Positions 22,201 to 34,200 of a stretch of DNA of 64,000 bases are shown here, piece by piece. Under the pieces are notes generated by a model. It searched no databases. It saw only the letters and a program-made list of their open reading frames with translations, and was not told where the DNA came from. Origin of the DNA: Crambe crambe (lineage: Eukaryota; Porifera; Demospongiae; Poecilosclerida; Crambeidae). The DNA is taken from contig OZ004587.1 in assembly GCA_963924555.1 (NCBI GenBank), positions 4,526,001 to 4,590,000 of the forward strand. Reading direction: 5' to 3'. A program made the position numbers and the translations under genes. Every line of letters starts with the position of its first letter. Position 1 is the stretch's first letter.

Positions 22201-25200
22201 AGGCCTTTTTTGCTTCGGCCAGTGCCAAGGCGCAGTGCAGTGCTGGGATCACCTATAGTGGTACGTGGTATGTACTTGTAACCACCCTGCTATAGAGTCT
22301 GCCCTCTCCCAACCTAACGCCTTGCTATCCCTCGTCAATTGGTCATCTCTTGGGATACATCCTCCTCTCTACCTGGTGGAGAAGATGAACAGTGCTCACA
22401 TGAGCTTGGCTCCGGCTGGTTTGAACAGGGTCTGCACTCAGATGTGAGATGTGTGGAACTTGCTCCAATGAGAATGCTTTCAAAGCAGCATGAAATACAT
22501 GGTATTTTATATATGCTGTGTCAGTAATGTAATTATATCTCTCTCATAGAATGAGAATCGAACAGGACCTGTAGATACATTGCAGGTGTAGGTAGATATA
22601 GATAGATAGATTGGTTGACAAGTGAACATTTCAACAAGGTAGTGTACATCTGGCATGATTAGCCAGGCTACAGGAAAGCCAAGAGCACCGACTAAATGCC
22701 AGAAAGCAAAGAACAGTAACAGCAGAGACAGACACAAGCATAGCCGAGAAGTTTCATAGGAGTAAATCCTGGCTTTGATTTGATGCAGCCTGACTTGCAG
22801 TAGGTGTGTTATTGCTGTAGTGGCTTGTCAGTTATCACCTGGACCTGTCCTCTTGAAGAGGGGAAAACACTTCATTAGTTTAATGTCTCATTTCAAGAGC
22901 AATAATGAAGAAAGCTTAAGACACTCAGTGCAAGTAAGGACAGGTCCACTGCACTTTGTACCATGTTTCATGTAGGTTCGTGAGGTTCTACTACAGTATT
23001 AAAGCATTGTTTAAGCTAGTTCTCATATATATGTTGTAAGTATGTACATTCACTTTCAATATATACAGCTAACCACAGGAATGCAAACATTGTATAGGGT
23101 GGGTTGATCTGTAAACAACCGCACCCTAAACATATCAATCTAAAGTTCCAACATTGTTGCACAAGTTCTATGAAGCTAACAGTTGGAGGGCAGAATCCTG
23201 GGATGATACTTGAAATTTACACCGGAGGGATAGCGAATAGCTTAAACAGAGAAGGCAGGAACCGCAGAAAACCTTGAACTAGGGTGGTTGACGGTACACA
23301 ACTCTACGAGTAACGTCAGTATGGCTCATTATTTCAAGAATCCCTCCGACAAAATTGTTTTTGGCCTATTTATCTACTACTTCTTACACTTGCTGAAGGT
23401 CCACGATAGCGGGAAGAACGTTGGACGGTATCGCACCCCTTACTTGCCGACATTAGCAAGCAATCCACCGTTTTGACATCACGAACGACACGGGGCGTGA
23501 TCTCGTACTAACATGGCCACCGCCCTCTAATATTAAACAATGCTGGCTGGCCGGATAGAGCATGCATGTCACTATTTACGTCACTTAATGATATTATATC
23601 ACTATGTCCCCCAAAGGTGTATACCCACTGTCCTCCTCCACCGTGATGTTGTGTGTCATAGCCCAATGGCTATTGAATGTTTAAATTACAGATTTGATGT
23701 TGTGGCCTTCTTTAAACTCATATCTGAATACAAGGCTCAACATTACTTTCAGCTAAAATTTTTCGGAAAAAACGTTCAGGTCATTAATGGATCTGTTTAA
23801 CAAAAATCCAGCTACTTTCAAAATTCTCGACTCTGAAATGCTCGCTTGACTATTCTGATTAGCTATGAAGAATATGTAGTAAGAAAATAGTTCTGGCATC
23901 TTCGTGTGGCTAGGACCCAACCGTGGCCATGAGGGAGAACCTTCTATGTATGTAAAGAGTGTGGAAAAATTCATTACAAGAAACCCCAGTATGGGGTAAC
24001 CGGCTGCTTCCTCCACCGTGATATCCATGAAATAGCTGTTCATTTTCTTGTACATGGTAATCATTTCATCTATATTCATTGACTCTCTGTAAAACAGTGT
24101 CAAATATTTATTCTTGTATGAAGCTGTTAGTTGACAACTCCTTGAGCTTTTCTGTGCTGATTTATGGAAGACCTCATCACTCAGTGTACAAGTAGTGACA
24201 ACCAAGTCAAATTTTCTTCAGGTTGAATTGTTCTACATAATGACCTGAGTAGGGAAGCATTACCCTTATGAGCAACTCTAGTCGTCTCCATTTCAAACCA
24301 AAATGACATTCCTGCCAGGGTCGGAATTTTTGGCAACTTGTCGCTGGGGATGGTATTTATATGTTTCGTTGTTTTTTGTTGTTTTTTTTTCTCTTTTGTA
24401 GTGCACATGCTAAAAATATCACTATGTCCCCCAAAGGTGTATACCCACTGCCCTCCTCCACCGTGATGTTGTGTGTCATAGTCCAATGGCTATTGAATGT
24501 TTCAATTACAGATTTGATGTTGTGGCCTTCTTTAAATTCATATCTGAATACAAGGCTCAACATTCCTTTCAGCTAAAATTATTCGAAAAAAACGTTCAGG
24601 TCATTAATGGATCTGTTCAACAAAAAATCTAAAATTCTTGACTCTGAAGTCACTTTGCTTGGCACAATTCCATTATCAGATTACCCAGACTTGATGGCTA
24701 CAAAGGTACAGTATAATTATAATCATCATGTTGAGGACATGAACCAAGTCTGACATGCCACCACCGGGTGGTTAGAACTGTGACCATGACAGACAACCTT
24801 TCTACTGTCTACCCATTGAGAGGTTACTGTGGATTGTGCACGGGTCCCCTGGGGAAGGTTGCTATCAAGGGTGACCTCTGCCATTTCCACAAACTCTAAA
24901 TCTAGAATCTTCTTGACCATCTTGCTAGGCAGTGAGGCAGCCAAGTTGAATGGGCCTTGCTATCCTGGGACTGAGGTGTCCATGGCCAGGATCAGGCTCC
25001 ACCCCCCTGGGGCCAGACTGCTGGGGCCCCTGAGTGGCTGGGGTGAACAACAGGGTAGGGGGTGTGGTCCTTGGATGAGCTGGAGCTGCAATCTGCTGCT
25101 GCACAAGTAGGATTGGAGTATGTGGCAGACCACGGGCTGGACCACCTAGACCCTAACTGGGCTTGTGAGCATGTCTCCTCATGTAGGGTTTTTCTTGCCT

Positions 25201-28200
25201 TCTGACAAGGTCACTAAGCATCATCTGTGTATGCTCATGTACTGTTACTGCCTGCTGCTGATTAGCATACACAGATGACACTTAGCGACCTTAGTCTTCA
25301 TGTACTGTTATTTCCTGCTGCTGACTAAGACTAAGGTCACCAAGTATCATCTTTGTGTATGCTTATGCGGTTCGGATCATGTCATCATAATTATCATATC
25401 CTAAGTGTATGCTTCCTGTCGATAACTGTGTTTAACTTCATTGAAGATATTACCCAGTAAGCTTTGATCAATGTTTTGACTGAAGACAACATTGTGGTAC
25501 TGTGGTGTGATACTTATTTGACACCTTCCATTAATTTTGCACATGTGTGGCTATACAGTAGCCTGTTCAAGCATGAAAGGAGAAGAGTCAATTTAGACAT
25601 CAACTACAGTGCTATGGTTGGCAGATTCCATGTCTTCAACATATCACATTGCAAATTTAATAGAGACATTGTTACAACTGCAACTACGTAGGACATGAAA
25701 TCTGCCAACCAACTTGCAAAGCACTGTGCTTGTTTTGACTGGAAAAAACATCAAGGCTTAGTGGTAGTAGGTAACTCACCACATACAGACAGAACATACC
25801 TCCATACTAGTGCATGGCAGGTCAGTTTTATATTGCTTCTTTGTAATCAGTGGAGATAAAATAGAAATGAATTGATGCTTTCTTCGAGTTTATTGGAAGA
25901 GTAGAAGATGCACCTTCAGATTGCCTTAGTTTTATTCAATTTCTTTTGGTGCTCAACATTGCAACTGGATTCTTCACTGCCAGCTAACATCTCTCCGACT
26001 GCGATCGGTCATGGAGTTAACGATACATGTCCTTCCTCTTTAGTGCTTGAAGCTCAGAGAAATGCCACTCGAGATGAAACCAGAGATATTCTACGAGAGA
26101 CTGTGAACCCTCAACTTAACAATAAGTATGGACCTCCTTGTCCTTGTGGTGGACAGGGGGATTGGACTAGGATAGCTCATCTGGATATGAGTGATCTGAC
26201 TCAGCAATGCCCACCAGCCTGGAATCTTATCACCAATCCAGTCAGAGGTTGCGGTCGGACAACGTTTTTCGGTGACTCTGCCATTTTCCCGGCAAATAAC
26301 CGCACTTACTCGCGAGTGTGTGGGAGTGTCATTGCTTACCAGAAGGGCCGTCCAGATGCCTTTGTGCGATCGGCCGTGGCGAGGGACACGGATTTAGAAG
26401 GAACGTACATAGATGGTGTGTCAGTCACTCATGGTGGTCCAGGATCTCGACAACATATTTGGACTTTTGTCGCTGCACAAAGTGAAACGGCTCGTCCTAG
26501 TTATAGACCAGTCACTGGTTGTCCTTGCACCCGGACTGGGTCGTATTGGCCTTATGTAATTCCGTCCTTCATTGGTAATGATTACTTTTGTGCCACTGGC
26601 AACCGAGGCCCTGAAACAAACAGTTCCACTGTTTATACTGACGATCCCCTCTGGGACGGAGAGGGGTGTGGCCCTAGGAACTCGTGCTGCAAGCTCCACG
26701 GGCCTCCGTGGTTTTGCAGGACGCTGCCGCAACCCACAAATGATGATATTGAGTTAAGGATCTGCCTGGATGAAATTCTTTCCGATGAAGATGTCATCGT
26801 GAAGTATCTGAACATTTATGTCATGTAGCTTCTATCATTCGATATGGACTGTAAGTCTATTTGCATTCTGATTCATCTGATCCCATGCTCTAACTTTCTT
26901 AATTCTTGACCAAATTTCACACAGTAGAAAGCTGATCGCCTACATGAGCTGTTTTAAACGATACAATGTCAGCCATTTTAAATTAAAAATGACATCATTT
27001 GCGCGCACGTCTGTCACAATTACGTGTGCGTGCGTGCATGCAAGCCAGAGATATCATGTCAGTGCCTAGTGAGCTATAACATGAGTGGCAGGTACGGGTT
27101 CGAGTCCAGTAGCGGACCGATTTTTTTTTCTTGCTGTTGGAGTTGCTCAGCAACCCACAGAGCCAGCCGTTGGTTTCTGGTATCCTCATTACCTGGAACA
27201 TATGGCCAGTTAGTTTCTGAAGCTAAAGGGCTAGCAGAAGTTGAAGCATAAGGTTGTAACTCTTTCTGTATAACAGTAAACACTTTCAGATCATGATGCT
27301 TAAGTTCATTCAAAACTATTTGCATTCCTTCTACTCTTCCTTCTTCTCTTACAACTAAGACATCATGATGTCCAAGAAATTTTTGTGGTACTTCAAGTTG
27401 AATAAGATGCAGGAGGAAGCATGTCTTCACACTCTACTGTCGGTACTCTTGATATTTCCAAATTAACTTCATTTGCATCACTTGCACCAGTAGTTGAACC
27501 AAAAGTATACATATAAAAAGGACAGACTCTACTTTCATGTACTATCCTGTAGATACCAGTATTCAATGCTGTTCCTTTTTTTACCTTCATGCTCTCTCTC
27601 TCTCTCTCCCCCCCCCCCCCCTTTTAATTTTTCAACCCTTTATACACAGACTCTTTAATATCAAAGTGCATGACTACAAAGTTCAAAGCTCAAAAGTACA
27701 TTTTTAGTAGATATTTTGGGCTTGTCAGCACAATCCTCACACTGAGGGTGTGGCTTGCTCTTGGACCATGGACCAACATCTTCACCGCAGTAAACACAAA
27801 TATCGGCAAAATTAGCACTATAATACAATTTTTCGATGTGGATTTGGAGAGCTTGCATCAAATGCACAATAATACCCTATGACTTGTTCTAAATTGCATG
27901 TAGCCCTAGATTTAGTTTGGCATCAATTACCGCAACTATCTTAACTAGCCCGCCTCCGGTTTTCGATAGTGAGTAAACACAATAGTCTGGTTTGTTCTTT
28001 TTGGACAATAGCTTCCCCGTGCTTGGTTGAATAATATCAGCAGCCATATCGCTTGGAGAAGATTGAATTTCACCTGATGTTGACAGTTCAGCTGATGTTG
28101 CTTCCAGTAAGGTAGCTGTCATCATAGCATTCATCCTCCATATTGTCGTGGCTGAGGTGATCCTTGACGGTTTCCTCCAGCTTTAGTATGTATGCTGGAT

Positions 28201-31200
28201 TGCAGACAGTAGCGTGTTTCAGCTTCATTTCTAGCATTTCCATCTACTAGCCGTGTCCTGCATCATCTTAGGATCTCAACACAAGCCTTGTAGATCCTAG
28301 CACCATGTTCATTACTTAAGGCTGCTAAGTCAGCCTTCATCTTTGCTTTGCTACATGATTCAGGTACAGCTGCGAGGAAGAAGTGTCCGTCTTTGACTCT
28401 AGCTCGTGGCAGGACATACACAATGAAGCATAATAAAGTGGCCCTTCTGGCAGCTGCCATTAACACCTCGGCTGCATTGCTAGTAGAAACAGGAGCGGGC
28501 TAAGGACTACTTGCTTCTTGAACATGTAACTTCAAATGCTTCCCAAGCATAGCTGTGACAGATACCACATTTATTTCTAAAAATAATAATTGGAACCCAA
28601 GGATAAATCTAGCTAGAAAGCTTTATCCAAGTCATTGATGGGATCTAGCACCTCTTTAGAGTGTCCCACACTAGCCTCGTTGAGTAAGGGGTTGCCATCG
28701 ATCATCAATCCATGGTAGAAGTCACGGACAGTCAATCGCTCATCATTCAGCTCGGAAGAATAGGCTGGCTTCTGGTGGTGTTGTGCACACTGACACTGAC
28801 CAGTGAAGCCATTAGCAGCCGACTAGGTAGCCCAAGCTTGGCGCTTCCATTAGACTCGTACTCAACAATGCACACACACACAAAATAAAAAAATTTTTGA
28901 TACAAAAAATAAACAAATGACGTCGCCATGCGGCTGCAGATTCTGGATGGACGCGGTGGACGAGAAACAGGAAATTAGTTTGGAGTTGCTTAATAAAAAA
29001 ATATAATATTATGAGTTAGTAAAGGTCGTATAACTTTCTCAATTCTCAGCATTTTGTGCTGCAGTCTAGAGGCGGGCTAGGCTTATCTGAGCCAGTGCTC
29101 TGGACTAGAGGCTCTGTTTGGCAATGAAGGCGGTTTGCCAAGTTAGACTACTATATTCGAGAGGTACGTCTTCTGTTATCACATAAAAAGTGACGATTTA
29201 CACGGTTTAGGTGATTTTTCAAAAAATTTTGGCATATTATATCGACACCTGCTTTACCCCTTGCTGCGCACGCATGCGCTGGGTTATCGCAATATTAGTG
29301 GCCCTTATATGATTCATTGTGTTGTTCATTGTGAATTTGGAATTCCCATGGTGCTTAGCTCTTTATCCAAAATTTAATAATTTGATTGTTGATATAATCT
29401 TCTAAAATTTGTCGTAGTTGCACTGAAAAAAAGCTTTAATCAAATGTGATAATATGCAAAAAAAAAAATAGAGATGGGAGTTAACATTAAATAAAAATTG
29501 TGGTTATTTTGTGATACTTGAGAAAAAGGGGCTTATGGAGCAAGAAAACTCATTTCAAAATTCTGTTTTGAGTCACAACATTAATTTAGTCCCTGAGTAT
29601 GTTTGCATTTATGAAACTCAAGCCTTTAACAGCTTTAGCATTAAAAAAAATTTTTGCACTGAAATAATCCCTCTTTTCTCAAGAGTTACAGTGATTTGTG
29701 CTATTATTATAATATTCCATTATAAATGTAGTCTGCAAGAGAGAGCAGGTACAGGGATTTCAAGAAAGGAAGGACTGAAGTCTTAGTAGTAAGTGTACAT
29801 GGTATAGTTATATTAAAACTATACTTCACAATACAAGTATTCATTGAAGAAGAACAGTACTTGATTGTAGTAGTACTTATAGATTGTACTTGTATTACTG
29901 ATTGTAGTACTAGTACTTGTACTTGCAGATTGTACAAGTACAATCTACAAGATTGTAATCTACAAGATTGTACTTGTAGATTGTTGTACTACTAGCAGAT
30001 TGTAGTGTAGATTGTAGTACTTGATGACTTGAAAAATATTAAATCTATTGTGGTGCAGGACAGATCTAAATTGTATGTAAAAATTATGTTTTGTAGGCAA
30101 CTGATGTGGCTGCTCGTGGATTGGATATCCCTGAAATAGAACTGGTCATTCACGGTGAGTGACTATACTCACATTTATAAGCTAAAAACTTGTTCTCTCA
30201 CTACTTTTTTTGATCTTGCATACCTTGGTTTAAAGCTTCATGCTGTTCTACTTTTTGTGTGAAACAGCATCTTTTTCTACAAAATCATTATGGTATTATT
30301 CATACGTAAATGTGATAGGATTTAGGAAAAAAGGAGAATTTGTGCATTTAATTTAATCAAAATTAATATTAAATTAAGCATTTCAAGTGTCCACTGCCAA
30401 AAAATAATTTCTTCTTCACCTGCTATATTTTTTTGCCTCAGCACCAAAATGCCAAGCTGCAGTTCTGGAGGTGACTATGCATGGTTAGGCACGTTTCATG
30501 CGCATGTGCAATGATGCGTATGGAGCATGTGCATTAGCTCTAGAGCTAGCTGGCTAGACTATCTCTGCTACGTTACTAAGGACAAACAGACAGACTCGGG
30601 CTCAGGCTCACAACCACTATGCGGTAACTCTACATCATGAAGAGAGCTTCTTGGCCGTCTTTGCCAACAAATCAGGCCCATTATGACATGCACAGAACCA
30701 ACTAAAAGACAGCAATGAACAAAAACAACAGATTGCAGTGTACATGAACTAGTGCTCATTAAATTTGAAGGGTTCAGAACCAGAGTGCACCTCATGGAAA
30801 TTAAGCGCTTTAAGTTCAAAGGTCAAAAATAAAATATTACACAAGCCTTCCACAACAATACTTCGCGCATAGATCTCACCATTCAAAAACTTTTTATTCA
30901 GAGTCCACTTTCACTATCTATTTCATGTTCACCGTGAAGGTTTTGAGAATAACTATGATGTATAGAAAGAGTAAATCTTTGAGATCATCCAACTTCTTCT
31001 GGCTGATAGACCGTGGACCAGGATGGGACTGAGGAATAGTGATTCTTCCCATATGAACTGGCCTGCCCTTTGTTTTTCGCTGTAAATTAACAGTTAGAGA
31101 GCATCGAAATCGAATCTGAAAAGGCTTATCTTTGGTGATCCTGATCCAATGGATGCTCAACCAGTCGATAGAATTCTTTTGAGTATCCTGCTTGCAATTC

Positions 31201-34200
31201 ACAATGTAAGGTTTTAAACTCTTCAGAGATTTAAAAAAAAATCACTAGTTTCCATTTCACAAACTGAAAATGGATTCTTTCGCCGAGCATTTCTTACCAG
31301 GCCAAACCAATCATTAGGCACATACACTTGCTGCTGTCGCCTTTTGGCAGTTTCAATATTGCCAAAATCACGATCATTAGGTAAATAAGAATGAGCCAGG
31401 AACCGTAAATTTCTGGTCCACTGTTGTGATAGACAATTCTGGATTCGCAACGATATGTAGCCACGCACAAATTTTTCGATTTTGTCCGTCAGGTTGAGGG
31501 GGCAGGACAGGGCAGGGTGTGGGGAACCACACTATCTGCATATGTGGGAGTAGTAACACTTTCACTGGAGCGCCAACAGATTACGGCTGATGGCCCCTGG
31601 CAAGAGAGGATGGCACCGATGGTTCAGCACTGGGGAAGGCCTGCTAGGTTGATGGGTCGGGCATCCAACTGAACCAAGACCTCCTCGGACATACATCTAC
31701 ACATACTAGATCTCAAGAAGGTGAGCTTCCAGAATTTGTGAGCAGCTGCCTGGCCCTAGAAGAAAACATGGAAGACCTCTCTGTGAGCAGCAAACCAGCC
31801 ACAGTGAACTGTGATTCATCTTGCGCTTTGACATTGAACAACATTCTTGTGCCATTCTCCATTTAGAGCCACCCGAATTCCAGCATAATATCCAGGCCCA
31901 CTTGTGCTCCATGTAACTAAATACTTCACCCAAGCAAAACTGACACTAACAATCTTGTTATCCTGTAATGCCTCATGTACATATTCTAATGCTTCCTTGA
32001 CCACATACCCTATCCTGGTCCATTTCCCATCACAATTACACTGAAATGCAATTGCCTTCGAATCAAACTCATTACCAGATCCAGTAGGGAGTGGGATCCC
32101 AGAGTGATGTTGGAGGAGGCCTTCTCTGCTTCAGGCACATCCGCAGGAGTGGTATCCAGAGAGGTTGGTTGAACTCCATCTCTGTCAGTGTCAGCCTGAT
32201 CCTGCTGCATCTGCTCCTGCTGCTTTCTTCTTTGGTTGCAGGTTAGAACAGCCACGTCCTGTGGTGTGGTGGAACCCTCAGTCTGGTCTCTCGGGTCAGC
32301 CCATAGAAACAGGTGGCCCTCGATGTGGTTGGCCCACTGAAGAGGACCAAAAAAAAAGTCTATATTAATGGATTTTGCATCCAGGTGGCCTGAGGCCATA
32401 CCCCTGAAGAAAACTGACGCAGAGGCAACAGCTGATGCTATGTTAGAAGTATTCTCTCGCCATGGAATCCCCTCAACCATCCTGACCGACAATGGGCAGA
32501 ACTTTGTGGGAAAGCTCTCACCAAGAAACTCAACATTGAACATCTCAGGTGGCCTGAACGAGGCGAGGCATTCACCGGAAGGGCTTGGATCAATCACACC
32601 AGATTCTACATCCATTTGACGATGCAATTGACTATAAGCAGTAGGAGCCCAGTTTTTTGCCCATACTAATTTGAGTTTCTTAACCACTACATTTGGTGAG
32701 TCTTCAACACCTTCATTGTTAAATATGGCTCCTGAATGGAGATCACGCCACGCCAGTTCATCTGACGCCCATCCAAAAAATTTGTTTTCAAAGCCCAAAA
32801 CCTAGCTATAAATTCTTCCCACGACTACTAAAATATAAAACAAGAGTAACATTCGCTATCCAAATAGTTTTGTATAGATTCCAAGGTTGGATCCACGGCT
32901 AGATTCCTGCAATATTGTGGAAATTTCATCTGGAGCCATACAAGTAGACATTCCAACTGTTTTGTATCACTGTTTAGATTAACTAGACCAATTTGTTGAA
33001 TGTTGTCAATAGTAAATTCACCAACTTTGTCTGTAGGTGAGTAAAATTTTTGTCCTGTAAGCAGTAGAGATGTGGGTCTGGGACTGACCAGTTCATGTTC
33101 TTCCAGGCTAGGGGAACTGGCAGTCGTAAGACACCCAGCGCCCCGCCTCATAATTGTGTTCACCCAGATCACAGAGGAGGCCTGGTATGCAAATACTCTG
33201 GGGCCTTTTAGGTCAAGGTAGTTGCCATCAAGGAATACCTCTTTAATCTTTCTTCCTCGTGCATGTTGACGGTGTTATCAATATTGTGGTCTTTAAGAAC
33301 ATCATGGATAGTCATATCAGACAGTGCATAGGGATACATAAACTTCCACCCGGCACCAAATGATCGTTCTTCCATCCTAGCTAATATTTTTGGGGGGGGA
33401 TTACTTAGCGCAGTATGTATATCACTCCCTGTACTTCTGCATCCAACAGTATGTCTAAACTTGAACATCATATATTGTTTATTGTTAAACCCGTCGCTCT
33501 CCCTCAGTTGAGGGAGTGTTTTTTTTTCCTCCTTTGGCAAGTATTTCTCTCGTTTTTCGTACACTGCATCCTTTACAGCTTGGACATAGTACACGTTCCA
33601 TATATATATATATATTATATATATCCGATAACAAATGATTGTTTCAATCTGCAAATAGAAATGTGGTTGCTCCATCCACTGAGGAATGTCAGTGATTGGT
33701 AGTTGTGCAGGAGGCTGTGGGTGACCTGGAACTTGTGCCAGTTCTGCATCAACTGTCACATCTGACATCTCTAAGGACTCGAGATCCAGAATCTTCTTCG
33801 CTTACCTTTGCAGGTAGTAAAGCTGCAGGGTTGAATGGACCCAGGGCGTGTAGGGAAAGTGAGAGGCTCGTGGGGAAGGTCAGCCTCTGGGGGCATAGCT
33901 GGTGCCTTGGCTGCTGCTGATGTGGCCCCAAGCCAGGGAGGCTCCCTTACTGTATTATACAGGCTACTGTACAAGCAGCTGTCTTACTAATAGTATTATA
34001 CAGGCTACTGTACAAGCAGCTGTCTTACTAATAGTATTATACAGGCTACTGTACAAGCAGCTGTCTTACTAATAGTATTATACAGGCTACTGTACAAGCA
34101 GCTGTCTTACTAATAGTATTATACAGGCTACTGTACAAGCAGCTGTCTTACTAATAGTATTATACAGGCTACTGTACAAGCAGCTGTCTTACTAATAGTA

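Larger units (their letters stand above)
20862..29731. other. Helicase intron 11, 8.9 kb, repeat-laden
   Basis: This intron separates exon 11 (..LNSDMSQ) from the 57-nt exon 12. It holds two minisatellites, a duplicated minus-strand fragment, a fossil gag-like piece, hairpins near 25200-25370, an intact secreted-protein ORF (25908-26828), and decayed minus-strand coding pieces at 27074-28500. The stretch 28500-29730 is AT-rich and shows nothing recognisable. Confidence 0.8.

Noticed and set aside
23288-23476. 62-codon frame with a hydrophobic segment as a small gene
   Set aside because: No conserved features, start context or splice partners; not distinguishable from a random frame.
27097-27107. 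GGTTCGAGTCC as a tRNA gene B box
   Set aside because: The surrounding bases do not fold into a convincing cloverleaf and no A box was clear; at most a SINE or tRNA relic.
32010-32798. 262-codon minus-strand frame as one gene
   Set aside because: Its middle is the antisense of a plus-strand integrase fossil, so the frame joins unrelated sequences by chance.
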